Notes under the pieces: model-generated | Databases searched by the model: none | Seen by the model: the letters and a program-made list of their open reading frames with translations, nothing else | What the model was told of the DNA's origin: nothing | Made by a program: the position numbers and the translations under genes | Shown: positions 17,889 to 26,761 of the stretch, piece by piece | Layout: every line of letters begins with the position of its first letter | Numbering within the stretch: position 1 is the stretch's first letter | Origin: Paenisporosarcina sp. OV554 | Lineage (GTDB): Bacteria; Bacillota; Bacilli; Bacillales_A; Planococcaceae | Assembly (NCBI RefSeq): GCF_003058165.1 | Contig: NZ_QBUC01000003.1 | Coordinates: 1 to 64,000 of the forward strand | Direction: 5' to 3' | DNA: 64,000 nucleotides

Positions 17889-18110
17889 TTAATATTGATC
17901 TTTTTGTTTTTCCAATTGGCGTTCACGTAGAATACGTTCTTCTAATTCCTTAGTTTTCACTTCTTGCTTTTTGGAAATTTTGACGATCCAACGAAAAGCC
18001 AAGACGCAAAGAATGGCAAAAATCAAGAATTGAAATGCAGCAGGAATATAGGCAGATTTATCTTCTGGAAAATACAGAAAGTTAACTATCCATGCGTTCA
18101 AGTTGAACAC
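17889..18110 (-). CDS. Small single-pass membrane protein of unknown function
   Basis: A protein of 73 residues: a short N-terminus, one transmembrane helix near residues 22-42 (PAAFQFLIFAILCVLAFRWI), then a highly charged tail with coiled-coil character (KELEERILRERQLEKQKDQ). I do not recognise a family. It lies 8 bp after the cyclophilin lipoprotein gene and is probably in the same operon. A GTG start is assumed; an in-frame TTG three codons later has better SD spacing (AAGGA). Confidence 0.65.
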   Translation of the reverse strand: MFNLNAWIVNFLYFPEDKSAYIPAAFQFLIFAILCVLAFRWIVKISKKQEVKTKELEERILRERQLEKQKDQY

Positions 18111-18118
18111 TTCCTTAC

Positions 18119-18850
18119 TTATTTTTGAAGAATTTCGATAGATTCAATCTTAATGTCTTCAAGAGGTTTATCGCTACCGTTTCGCTTAACTGTTGTCATT
18201 TTGTCAACAACTTCTAATCCTTCGATAACTTGCCCAAATACTGTGTGTTTGTTATCTAACCAAGGTGTCCCACCATTTGTAGTATATGCTTCAATAATTT
18301 CTTCTGGGTATCCAGCTTTTTTCATTTGGCTTAACATGCTAGAATCTACACGATTTGCTTGAACGATAAAGAATTGGCTACCATTTGTTCCAGGTCCAGC
18401 ATTAGCCATTGATAGTGCACCGCGTAAGTTAAATGCTTTATCAGAGAATTCGTCAGCAAATGTTTTTCCGTAAATGCTTTCTCCGCCCATACCAGTTCCA
18501 GTAGGATCTCCACCTTGAATCATGAAATCTTTGATAATGCGGTGGAAAATAATACCATCGTAGTACCCGTTTTCAGCGTGTGTAATAAAGTTTTCTACAG
18601 TTTTTGGAGCAACCTCTGGGAATAGTTTGATTTTAATAGCTCCCATAGTTGTATTCATTACGACTAAAGCTTCGTTTGAAGCAACTTCTTTTGATAATTG
18701 TGGATACATAGCGCTCTCTCCCTTAGTTGCAGTTTGTTTTGTTTCTTCACTCGGCTTTTCTGCCTTCTCTACATCGACACTTTCTTTAGTGCCGCATCCT
18801 GATAAAAGGACAATTATACTAATTAATAACAGCCATCCTCGTTTTTCCAT
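18119..18850 (-). CDS. Cyclophilin-type peptidyl-prolyl isomerase lipoprotein
   Basis: A protein of 243 residues. The signal peptide ends in a lipobox (LLSGC, cysteine about residue 19), followed by a low-complexity linker. The cyclophilin domain (about 60-243) carries [34 protein letters not shown] and [10 protein letters not shown], with the conserved catalytic arginine in FHRI. It probably helps fold secreted proteins on the outer face of the membrane; Bacillus PpiB is instead cytoplasmic and shorter. The ATG at 18850 has better SD spacing than the one at 18856. Confidence 0.92.
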   Translation of the reverse strand: MEKRGWLLLISIIVLLSGCGTKESVDVEKAEKPSEETKQTATKGESAMYPQLSKEVASNEALVVMNTTMGAIKIKLFPEVAPKTVENFITHAENGYYDGIIFHRIIKDFMIQGGDPTGTGMGGESIYGKTFADEFSDKAFNLRGALSMANAGPGTNGSQFFIVQANRVDSSMLSQMKKAGYPEEIIEAYTTNGGTPWLDNKHTVFGQVIEGLEVVDKMTTVKRNGSDKPLEDIKIESIEILQK

Positions 18851-18990
18851 GTTCATTTCACCCTAAAATAGTCTATCATATTTAGCTTATATTTTCAGTA
18901 ATTAAGTCTCTTTACTTCCTTCGTAAGACGAAATGTTTTATAATGAATAATTAGAGGCACTTTATTGCTGAAAATGAAAGAAGGGATTTT

Positions 18991-20223
18991 TTGGATAGAA
19001 AGAAAAGAAATTTTTATATCATATGGATTTCAAACTTTTTAGTTGCAGGAACGGCAACGATGATTATGCCTTTTTTGTCACTTTATATAGATACCATGGG
19101 TGAATTTTCGGACGCTTATGTACAGAAATGGTCAGGTCTTGTGTTCGGTATCACATTCGTTTCTGCATTCCTTATGTCTCCCATCTGGGGACGTATCGCA
19201 GATCGCTTTGGCTATAAACCAATACTAATAATTACTGGATTCGGTATTTCAATAAGTATTTTGTTAATGGGCTTTGTTCACTCGGTTGAAGCTTTCTTCT
19301 TTTTACGACTATTTATGGGTGTAGTCACCGGGTTTATACCGACTTCTCTTGCATTTATTAGTTCACAAACAGCAAAAGAAGTTGCAGGTAAAACGCTTGG
19401 TACTCTTCAAATGGGTAGTGTTTCGGGTACATTATTCGGACCAGTGTTAGGGGGCTTGCTCGCTGATTCATTCGGTTTTCAATATACCTTTGTCATCACT
19501 TCAGTGGTAATCGCAATCGCTGCTTTACTGGTTATGATTGGTATTAGAGAGACGAAAAGAATACCTGCCCCGAATGCACATGTGTATTCTCGGAAAACGG
19601 TTTTATCAGGAATTATTCACCACAGACTCGTATTTCATGTGATGATTATTACCGCTTTGATTCAAATTGGGAACTTTAGTATTCAACCACTGCTCTCTCT
19701 CTATGTTTCTAATTTAACCGACTCTTCTCAAGTGGCTTTGCTTGCCGGTATTACATTTAGTGCAGCTGGTGTTGGAAACTTATTGTTTGCGAGAAAATGG
19801 GGACAGCTAGGTGATTCTATTGGATATGAGAAAGTGTTAAGTGCATTACTCATACTTGCTTTCCTATTTATCATTCCACAAGCTTTTGTAACCGAGCTTT
19901 GGCAGTTAATAGGCTTACGATTATTATTCGGAATCGCGGTTGGTGGGTTAGTTCCTGTTACAACCGCCTTGATAAGACGAGAATCACCTATCGAAATACA
20001 GGGAGAAATGATGGGTTATAACACGAGCTTCCGTTTCTTAGGGAACATCATAGGCCCCATGTTCGGTGGTATTGTCAGTGGCTATATTGGTATTTCTTCG
20101 GTATTCTTCGTTACTGGTGCGTTATTCTTAATCTCTTATGTGGTGTTAACTTTAACACGTAAAAAACCAGAGCAAGATTTTGAAAAAGTGCTACTAAATG
20201 AAGAAGCACATCAACAAGCATAA
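18991..20223 (+). CDS. yuxJ: MFS transporter (YuxJ-like, drug-efflux type)
   Basis: A 12-helix major facilitator of 410 residues. The conserved loop 2-3 motif reads GRIADRFGYKP (near 67-77), and the repeat in the second half is GQLGDSIGYEK. It is similar to the Bacillus YuxJ/multidrug exporter group; the substrate is unknown. TTG start with AGAAGGG upstream. In B. subtilis yuxJ also lies between patB and mrp, which supports orthology. It is followed by its own terminator. Confidence 0.82.
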   Translation: MDRKKRNFYIIWISNFLVAGTATMIMPFLSLYIDTMGEFSDAYVQKWSGLVFGITFVSAFLMSPIWGRIADRFGYKPILIITGFGISISILLMGFVHSVEAFFFLRLFMGVVTGFIPTSLAFISSQTAKEVAGKTLGTLQMGSVSGTLFGPVLGGLLADSFGFQYTFVITSVVIAIAALLVMIGIRETKRIPAPNAHVYSRKTVLSGIIHHRLVFHVMIITALIQIGNFSIQPLLSLYVSNLTDSSQVALLAGITFSAAGVGNLLFARKWGQLGDSIGYEKVLSALLILAFLFIIPQAFVTELWQLIGLRLLFGIAVGGLVPVTTALIRRESPIEIQGEMMGYNTSFRFLGNIIGPMFGGIVSGYIGISSVFFVTGALFLISYVVLTLTRKKPEQDFEKVLLNEEAHQQA

Positions 20224-20234
20224 TATTTAATTTT

Positions 20235-20269
20235 AAAAAGCGTTTCTCCTCATTGAGAAGCGCTTTTTT
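20235..20269 (+). terminator. Terminator of the MFS gene
   Basis: AAAAAGCGTTTCTC pairs with GAGAAGCGCTTTTTT around a 6-base loop (one G-T pair), with a T-run. Confidence 0.85.
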
Positions 20270-20458
20270 ATATTGAAGAAGAAATTTTCAAAATTAATTC
20301 CACGAAATATGAATGGTCTCTTCCTATTTATTAAGACGGATAAAGATAGGTCGTTTCTACCTTTACTGTAAAGAGTATCCCATGCAATCACTCCATATGT
20401 AAGCTATAATTGCATTATTGATTATGAATTTGTAGTTTTTCGAAGAAGGAGGATTAAC

Positions 20459-22876
20459 TTGTCATTTGTTTATTTTATTTTCATCCCAATGATTGTTGCA
20501 CTTGTGATTCCTTTTTTGTATAAAAAAGTTAGTGGAATTCACACTGGCTGGTTTGTCCTTGTTGTACCCGTTGTATTATTTGGACTTTACACGACCTTGT
20601 TACCAATGGTTCAAAAGGGGGAAGCACATAGTTCTTCATTTGATTGGATTCCTTCGCTAGACATTTCATTTATATCGTACATAGATGGATTGAGTTTATT
20701 ATTCTCTCTTCTTATCACCGGAATCGGGTCACTTGTGGTTCTATATTCTATATTCTACTTAGATAAAACTCGTGAGCAATTACATAATTTTTACGTGTAT
20801 TTATTGCTGTTCATGACAGCGATGCTCGGAGTTGTTCAATCTGATCATTTGATAAGTTTGTATTTCTTTTGGGAGTTAACTTCAATTTCCTCGTTTTTAT
20901 TAATAGGTTATTGGTATAAGCGGGATCGTTCACGCTTCGGCGCGTTAAAATCGATGATGATAACTGTCTTTGGTGGACTTATGATGCTCGGTGGATTTGT
21001 ACTACTTTCTATAATGGGTGACACTTATTCAATTAGAGAATTAATCGCACTAGCACCAGAGCTTGCTAATCATAAGTGGTTTGTTTGGTCACTTGTACTT
21101 GTGTTATTAGGAGCTTTCACAAAGTCTGCCCAGTTCCCATTCTACATTTGGCTTCCGGATGCGATGGAAGCGCCTACACCTGTGAGCGCGTACTTACATT
21201 CTGCGACTATGGTTAAAGCAGGATTGTATCTGGTGGCACGCTTCACTCCCCTTTATGCTAGTTCAGAATATTGGATTTGGTTAGTAACTGGAATCGGTTT
21301 ACTTACTTTATTCTGGGGATCCTTCTTTGCCTTGAAACAAACCGACCTAAAAGGCATTTTAGCATTTTCAACCGTAAGTCAACTTGGATTAATTATGTCT
21401 TTACTTGGTGCTGGAGCAATTTCATTCCACACAGGTGTTGAGGATAATTCCATTTTCAAATACGCAGCATTTGCGGCCATTTTCCATTTAGTGAATCATG
21501 CAACGTTTAAAGGATGTTTGTTCATGATTGCCGGGATTATCGATCACGAAACAGGTACCCGTGATATTCGTAAACTAGGCGGCCTCATGAGTTTAATGCC
21601 GATTACTTTTACCATTGCTCTTATCGGGAGCTTTTCAATGGCAGGTCTCCCTCCTTTTAACGGATTCTTAAGTAAAGAGATGTTCTTAACTGGCATGCGG
21701 TCAATTTCTGAATTTGATCTTTTTGCATTTGATACTTGGGGCATTTTGTTCCCGATAATTGCATGGATAGCGAGTGTCTTTACGTTTGTTTATAGTTTCT
21801 ACTTTGTTTTCCGGACATTTACAGGAAAACACAAACCAGAATTATTGCCAAAACAAGCGCATGAAGCACCCATTGGTATGCTCATTTCTCCTGCAATATT
21901 AGGTTCCCTTGTCGTAGCTATATTCTTCATTCCCAATATAATTGGAGATGCTTTGGTTAAACCTGCGGTCATGGCGATTCAACCTTTCCTTTATACTTCG
22001 ACTAGTGATATCAAAATTCACGTTTCTGCGTGGCATGGTCTTACTCCTGAACTTTGGATGACCGTCGGGATTATTGTTCTTGGATACTTGTTATATCTCA
22101 CTTTATCTAAGTGGCAACCTTTGTACAGTAAATTCCCTGAAGGCTTTTCACTGAATCGCCTTTACGACTGCTTGATGTTTTTAAGTGAAGTTGGGACAAA
22201 CCGTTTATCTAGACTTTATATGAGCGGTTATATGCGTTCGTATTTAGTGTATATGTTTACAGGGATTATTCTCTTAACTATCAGTACAGTTTTTATCCAG
22301 AATGCTTTCGATATGAGCTTCGCCATGATTTCACCGATACGATTTTATGAACTGATTATTGCACTTGTGTTAGTTGCTGGAACGGTGACCATTTTGCTTG
22401 CTAAGTCTCGATTAACTTCGATTATTGCATTAGGGGCAGTTGGTTACACGGTCGCTTTATTCTTTGTTATCTTCAATGCACCTGATTTAGCATTAACACA
22501 ACTAGTTATTGAAACCGTATCTGTCGCTCTGTTCTTACTGGCTTTTTATCACTTACCAAAACTTAATCGTCATGAAAACCGTATGAAATTCCGTTTGGGC
22601 AATGCATTAGTCGCGTTTGGAGTAGGTGTAACAGTTACAATCGTTGCTCTCTCTGCCCATTCACAAAAACTGGTTCCTTCTATTTCATCTTATTATGAGG
22701 AAACAGTCTATACCGAAGCTGGTGGAGGAAATATCGTTAACGTTATTTTAGTGGATTATCGTGGTTTTGATACTTTGTTTGAAATTGCGGTACTTGCAAT
22801 TGCCTCTTTAGGAATTATCGGTATGATTAAGCTTCGATTAACTACAAAGAAAGAGGTGAATCGAAATGAAAACTAA
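20459..22876 (+). CDS. mrpA: Na+/H+ antiporter subunit A (MrpA)
   Basis: The largest subunit of the multi-subunit Mrp cation/proton antiporter, 805 residues and about 20 membrane helices. Its N-terminal part resembles complex I subunit NuoL, with the proton-channel motif LFFWELTSISSFLLIGYW (about 140). The C-terminal part carries the MrpA-specific extension including IVDYRGFDTLFEI (about 770). Mrp exchanges Na+ for H+ and supports alkali and sodium tolerance. TTG start with AAGGAGG. It is the first gene of mrpABCDEFG; a TATAAT at 20405-20410 may be its -10, without a clear -35. Confidence 0.95.
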   Translation: MSFVYFIFIPMIVALVIPFLYKKVSGIHTGWFVLVVPVVLFGLYTTLLPMVQKGEAHSSSFDWIPSLDISFISYIDGLSLLFSLLITGIGSLVVLYSIFYLDKTREQLHNFYVYLLLFMTAMLGVVQSDHLISLYFFWELTSISSFLLIGYWYKRDRSRFGALKSMMITVFGGLMMLGGFVLLSIMGDTYSIRELIALAPELANHKWFVWSLVLVLLGAFTKSAQFPFYIWLPDAMEAPTPVSAYLHSATMVKAGLYLVARFTPLYASSEYWIWLVTGIGLLTLFWGSFFALKQTDLKGILAFSTVSQLGLIMSLLGAGAISFHTGVEDNSIFKYAAFAAIFHLVNHATFKGCLFMIAGIIDHETGTRDIRKLGGLMSLMPITFTIALIGSFSMAGLPPFNGFLSKEMFLTGMRSISEFDLFAFDTWGILFPIIAWIASVFTFVYSFYFVFRTFTGKHKPELLPKQAHEAPIGMLISPAILGSLVVAIFFIPNIIGDALVKPAVMAIQPFLYTSTSDIKIHVSAWHGLTPELWMTVGIIVLGYLLYLTLSKWQPLYSKFPEGFSLNRLYDCLMFLSEVGTNRLSRLYMSGYMRSYLVYMFTGIILLTISTVFIQNAFDMSFAMISPIRFYELIIALVLVAGTVTILLAKSRLTSIIALGAVGYTVALFFVIFNAPDLALTQLVIETVSVALFLLAFYHLPKLNRHENRMKFRLGNALVAFGVGVTVTIVALSAHSQKLVPSISSYYEETVYTEAGGGNIVNVILVDYRGFDTLFEIAVLAIASLGIIGMIKLRLTTKKEVNRNEN

Positions 22877-23288
22877 TGATGTGATCTTACAGACAACAAC
22901 GAAGCTCATATTTTTCATTATTATTCTCTTTTCGATTCATATTTTCTTTGCTGGCCACTATGCGCCAGGTGGTGGATTCGTTGGAGGTTTGTTGACTGCG
23001 AGTGGGATCGTCCTATTACTGCTTGCTTATGATATCAAAACCGTTTCAACTGCATTGCCGATAAATTACACGGTTATGACAGCAATAGGTTTGTTAGTAG
23101 CTTTAGCTACTGCTGCTGGCTCTATTATCTTTAATGTTCCTTTTTTCACACATGCATTTGATTATTTTGATCTTCCTTTATTAGGCAAACAGTCTCTACA
23201 TACTGCTATGTTATTTGATACAGGAGTGTACTTAGTTGTCGTAGGTGTAACGATGACCATTATTCAATCGATTGGAGCTGATGATTAA
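22866..23288 (+). CDS. mrpB: Na+/H+ antiporter subunit B (MrpB)
   Basis: A protein of 140 residues with four membrane helices and the MnhB motif HYAPGGGFVGGLL (near 31-43). It is an essential subunit of the Mrp complex. It overlaps mrpA by 11 bp and abuts mrpC by one base, indicating translational coupling. Confidence 0.95.
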   Translation: MKTNDVILQTTTKLIFFIIILFSIHIFFAGHYAPGGGFVGGLLTASGIVLLLLAYDIKTVSTALPINYTVMTAIGLLVALATAAGSIIFNVPFFTHAFDYFDLPLLGKQSLHTAMLFDTGVYLVVVGVTMTIIQSIGADD

Positions 23289-23629
23289 TGGAAATTGTCA
23301 TGTGTTTTGTCATTGGCTTTCTTTTTATGGCCGCGGTTTATTTAATGCTTTCAAAAAGCTTACTTCGAATTATTATCGGCACTGGGTTACTTAGTCACGG
23401 TGCGCATTTACTCATATTAACAATGGGTGGATTAGATGGTTCCTCACCTCCTGTTGTGTCACCCGGCGTAACAGATTACGCTGATCCGTTACCACAGGCA
23501 CTAATCTTAACGGCAATTGTTATTAGCTTTGGTGTTACAGCATTTTTCCTAGTACTCGCTTATCGCTCTTATCAAGAGCTAGGTACAGATAATATGAATT
23601 TAATGAGAGGAACTGAAGATGATGACTAA
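23288..23629 (+). CDS. mrpC: Na+/H+ antiporter subunit C (MrpC)
   Basis: A protein of 113 residues with three helices, homologous to complex I NuoK. It contains GTGLLSHGAHLLILTMGG (about 31-48) and PLPQALILTAIVISFGVTAF (about 68). It overlaps mrpD by 11 bp. Confidence 0.95.
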   Translation: MEIVMCFVIGFLFMAAVYLMLSKSLLRIIIGTGLLSHGAHLLILTMGGLDGSSPPVVSPGVTDYADPLPQALILTAIVISFGVTAFFLVLAYRSYQELGTDNMNLMRGTEDDD

Positions 23630-25106
23630 TTTGCTTTTGTTCCCCATCATAATACCCTTTTTCTTTGCCATGATTTTGATGTTATTTCCAAAGAAAATTT
23701 ATGCACAAAGAGTAGGTGCTTTATTAGCACTTGGCTCAACTTTAATCGCATCAGTTACATTATTATATAAAGTCAAAACGGATGGTATTCAAGCCATTAC
23801 ACTCGGTAGCTGGCCTGCGCCCTTTGGTATATCAATGGTATCTGATATGCTTTCCATTTTACTTGTTCTTTCTTCCACAGTAATTGCCATCTTTGTTGTA
23901 TGGTACAGTTTTTCATCTATTGGAAAAGCTCGTGAATCTTTCTTTTACTATCCAGGTATTTTGTTTATGTTAACAGGCGTGAATGGTGCCTTTACAACTG
24001 GTGATATATTTAACATGTTCGTTTTCTTTGAAGTATTGTTGATGTCTTCTTACTTATTAATTGTTCTCGGTGGCGAGAAAGTACAATTACGGGAATCGAT
24101 CAAATATATTCTTGTAAATGTTATCTCATCAGCCTTATTTGTTATAACTGTTGCCTATTTGTATTCAGTTGTTGGAACACTAAATATGGCGGATATTTCA
24201 GTGAAAATTGCTCAAATTAATCAACCTGGAATCATTACCGTTATTGCAGTATTGTTTTTACTGGTATTTGGTTTAAAGGGAGCCATCTTCCCTCTATTCT
24301 TCTGGTTACCAAGTTCCTATGCCGCTCCACCAATTCCTGTATTGGCCTTATTCGGTGCGTTACTTACTAAAGTTGGCGTTTACGCCATCATGCGTACATA
24401 TACATTATTTTTCACTCTCGATCAAAGTTTCACACACGAATTGTTGATGATTCTTTCTATCCTGACCATTGTTGCAGGTTGTATAGGTGCGTTAGCATAC
24501 TTCGATGTAAAGAAAATCATCATTTACAATATCATCATCGCTGTTGGTGTGATTCTATTTGGTGCTTCTCAAATGAATGAAGCGTCACTAATGGGATCTG
24601 TGTTTTATTTAATCCATGATATTTTGATTAAAGGTGCATTATTCTTGTTAATTGGCGTGATTATTGCAATTACAGGTACATCTGATTTACGAAAAATGGG
24701 TGGATTGATAAGATCTTATCCTATGCTTGGATGGACCTATTTAATAGCTGCTTTTGGTTTAGCGGGTATACCTCCATTAAGCGGATTCGTTGGAAAGTTA
24801 CTTATCGTTCAAGGTGGCTTTGAAGCCGAGAATTTATGGGGATCTATATTTATATTAGCTTCAAGTTTAGTTGTATTACTTTCAGTCATGCGGATCTTCA
24901 TCTATGCTTTTTGGGGTGAGCCTGTTGAAATCACTCTGTTAACGAAGAAACATTATCGTGGCTTATTTACTCCAGCACTAGTTTTAGTTGGAATAAGTGT
25001 ACTGTATGGTGTTGGTTCCGAGTGGCTTGTCCCTTATATGAATGATGCGGCAAATGTAATGATAAATCCTTCACAATATATACAAGCTGTTTTAGGAGGT
25101 TCATAA
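23619..25106 (+). CDS. mrpD: Na+/H+ antiporter subunit D (MrpD)
   Basis: A protein of 495 residues with about 14 helices, homologous to NuoM/NuoN. It has the glutamate-containing FVFFEVLLMSSYLLIVLGG (about 133), a lysine-bearing helix (GLKGAIFPLFFWLPSSYA, near 215) and PPLSGFVGKLLI. It is one of the two subunits thought to carry ions. The ATG of MMTNL at 23619 lies within the end of mrpC. Confidence 0.95.
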   Translation: MMTNLLLFPIIIPFFFAMILMLFPKKIYAQRVGALLALGSTLIASVTLLYKVKTDGIQAITLGSWPAPFGISMVSDMLSILLVLSSTVIAIFVVWYSFSSIGKARESFFYYPGILFMLTGVNGAFTTGDIFNMFVFFEVLLMSSYLLIVLGGEKVQLRESIKYILVNVISSALFVITVAYLYSVVGTLNMADISVKIAQINQPGIITVIAVLFLLVFGLKGAIFPLFFWLPSSYAAPPIPVLALFGALLTKVGVYAIMRTYTLFFTLDQSFTHELLMILSILTIVAGCIGALAYFDVKKIIIYNIIIAVGVILFGASQMNEASLMGSVFYLIHDILIKGALFLLIGVIIAITGTSDLRKMGGLIRSYPMLGWTYLIAAFGLAGIPPLSGFVGKLLIVQGGFEAENLWGSIFILASSLVVLLSVMRIFIYAFWGEPVEITLLTKKHYRGLFTPALVLVGISVLYGVGSEWLVPYMNDAANVMINPSQYIQAVLGGS

Positions 25107-25107
25107 A

Positions 25108-25584
25108 ATGTCCTTTCAAATTATGCTAAACTTCTTTATTGCTTTTTTATGGATGTTTTTGACTGTTTCCTTTAACGCTTCTACATTTGTTGTAGGGTTT
25201 TTATTAGGCGCTATGATGTTGTGGATAACCAAAGGGTTTTTTCCAGGACGTTTCTATATGAATCGTGTATGGGCAGTCATTAAATTAATTCTGTTGTTTT
25301 TCAAAGAGTTAATCCTGGCTAATATTCAAGTGTTACTTTTAATTGTTCAACCAAAAATGCCGATAAAACCAGCCATTTTTGCTCTACCTACTGTCCTTGA
25401 AAAGGATTGGGAAATCACCTTGTTATCGAATCTCATCACGTTGACGCCTGGTACACTCGTAATTGATGTATCGGAAGATTCAAAAACGTTATACATTCAC
25501 GCGATAGATTATGGTGACGCTGACGACGCTATTAATTCAATTAAGAATACATTTGAAAAAGCCATTCAGGAGGTGAGCCGCTAA
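25108..25584 (+). CDS. mrpE: Na+/H+ antiporter subunit E (MrpE)
   Basis: A protein of 158 residues. Two N-terminal membrane helices are followed by a cytoplasmic domain with the conserved LITLTPGTLVIDVSED (about 108-123). It is required for assembly or full activity of Mrp. It starts one base after the mrpD stop. Confidence 0.95.
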   Translation: MSFQIMLNFFIAFLWMFLTVSFNASTFVVGFLLGAMMLWITKGFFPGRFYMNRVWAVIKLILLFFKELILANIQVLLLIVQPKMPIKPAIFALPTVLEKDWEITLLSNLITLTPGTLVIDVSEDSKTLYIHAIDYGDADDAINSIKNTFEKAIQEVSR

Positions 25585-25868
25585 TGATGTTATTTTATTG
25601 GGTCATGGTAATTTTGATAAGCCTTTCCATGGTGGCATTTATCTACAGGTTAATTATTGGCCCTTCTGTACCTGACCGGGTTGTTGCGCTTGATTCATTA
25701 GGCGTGGCACTCATAGCTATGATTGGTTTAATCTCCATTTTAGCCGACACAAGCTTTTTCTTAGATATTATTTTGCTACTCGCGATACTTGCGTTTATTG
25801 GCACTGTAGCGTTCTCTAAGTTTTTAGAGAAAGGGGAGATAATCCAACGTGACAATGATCTTAGCTAA
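25584..25868 (+). CDS. mrpF: Na+/H+ antiporter subunit F (MrpF)
   Basis: A protein of 94 residues with three helices and the MrpF motif IGPSVPDRVVALDSLG (near 25-40). In B. subtilis the MrpF subunit has also been linked to cholate efflux. It overlaps mrpE by one base and mrpG by 20. Confidence 0.94.
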   Translation: MMLFYWVMVILISLSMVAFIYRLIIGPSVPDRVVALDSLGVALIAMIGLISILADTSFFLDIILLLAILAFIGTVAFSKFLEKGEIIQRDNDLS

Positions 25869-26220
25869 TATTCTCATTGGTGTAACTGTCAGTTTAGGTG
25901 TTATTTTCATACTAGTGACGGCAATCGGATTAATTCGGTTACCAGATATTTATTGTCGTACACATGCTGCATCTAAAAGTGCCACTCTCGGTGTCATGTT
26001 TATCTTACTTGGAGTGTTTCTTCATTTTTGGTTAATCGAAGGGATTGTTAATACACGCATTATTCTAGGGATTGTATTTTTATTTATTACAGGACCTGTT
26101 GGAGGCCACGTTATTGGGCGGTCAGCATATTTATCAGGAGTGAAGATGTGGGATCAGTCGGTTAAAGACGAACTCGCACCGGTGATAGCAGAAAGAAAAA
26201 AATTAGATGAACAAAAATAA
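25849..26220 (+). CDS. mrpG: Na+/H+ antiporter subunit G (MrpG)
   Basis: The last Mrp subunit, 123 residues and three helices, with the family stretch GLIRLPDIYCRTHAASKSAT (about 27-46). GTG start behind AAGGGGAG. A strong terminator follows, closing a complete seven-gene operon. Confidence 0.94.
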   Translation: MTMILANILIGVTVSLGVIFILVTAIGLIRLPDIYCRTHAASKSATLGVMFILLGVFLHFWLIEGIVNTRIILGIVFLFITGPVGGHVIGRSAYLSGVKMWDQSVKDELAPVIAERKKLDEQK

Positions 26221-26266
26221 AACACTTTTGCTTTTCTCATTTAGGTGAAAAGCAAAAGTGTTTTTT
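26221..26266. terminator. Terminator of the mrp operon
   Basis: A perfect 16-bp stem AACACTTTTGCTTTTC / GAAAAGCAAAAGTGTT with a T-run. It probably also serves the convergent Gly/Tyr-rich gene. Confidence 0.92.
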
Positions 26267-26279
26267 AAATTTCGAAGCC

Positions 26280-26549
26280 TCAGTATGGATAACCTCCGTA
26301 ATACGGATACTGACAATAAGGATATGGATACGGACAATAAGAATATGGATACGGTTGATAACCGCCATAACCGCCATAACCGCCATAACCGCCATAACCG
26401 CCATAACCTCCAGATAAAGTTGAACCGAGTAAACTACCCGCTAAACCACCTAAAAAAGGACCTCCAAAAAAGCCGAGCCCTCCAAATCCTCTTCCAAATC
26501 CTCTTCCAAAGCCTCCTCCAAAACCTCTTCCATGAAATCGATTGACCAT
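26280..26549 (-). CDS. Glycine/tyrosine-rich low-complexity protein (possible spore coat protein)
   Basis: A protein of 89 residues: an N-terminal Phe/Gly/Arg-rich stretch, a short hydrophobic middle (GLAGSLLGSTLSGG), a GGY tripeptide run, and a Pro/Tyr/Cys-rich tail. Such composition is typical of Bacillales spore-surface or coat proteins and of VrrB-like repeat proteins; no catalytic domain is expected. GAGGAGAGA before the ATG supports translation. The GGY run is encoded by tandem 9-bp units and may vary in length between strains. Function is inferred from composition only. Confidence 0.6.
   Translation of the reverse strand: MVNRFHGRGFGGGFGRGFGRGFGGLGFFGGPFLGGLAGSLLGSTLSGGYGGYGGYGGYGGYGGYQPYPYSYCPYPYPYCQYPYYGGYPY
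26361..26405. repeat. Tandem 9-bp repeat (coding, GGY units)
   Basis: Five perfect consecutive copies of ACCGCCATA on the plus strand, with degenerate copies on both sides. It lies inside the Gly/Tyr-rich gene and encodes repeated GGY. Confidence 0.9.
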
Positions 26550-26599
26550 TGTCTCTCCTCCTCTCTTCCATAACGTATGAAAAAAAGGAGGTATGACAT

Positions 26600-26761
26600 A
26601 TGCACAAAGCCTACTCGGTTTGTCTATTTCCGAATCCCAGATCGCCCCTCCGATTCAATTGTTCCACCAAGGGAGACGGTCTACATCAACCTGCTACAAT
26701 TTACGGGAGTGGAGTGAGCTTCTTCACTTTTCAGTTTCTTCTAAGCTCATTCTTTCAATAA
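26600..26761 (+). CDS. Candidate small ORF with a strong ribosome site, function unknown
   Basis: A 53-codon frame (MHKAYSVCLFPNPRSPLRF...) preceded by AAAAAAGGAGG with 8-base spacing, better than many real genes here. It overlaps the 3' end of pepA on the other strand by 38 bases. I know no homologue, and the composition (Pro, Ser, Phe) is not convincing. It may equally be chance. Confidence 0.25.
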   Translation: MHKAYSVCLFPNPRSPLRFNCSTKGDGLHQPATIYGSGVSFFTFQFLLSSFFQ

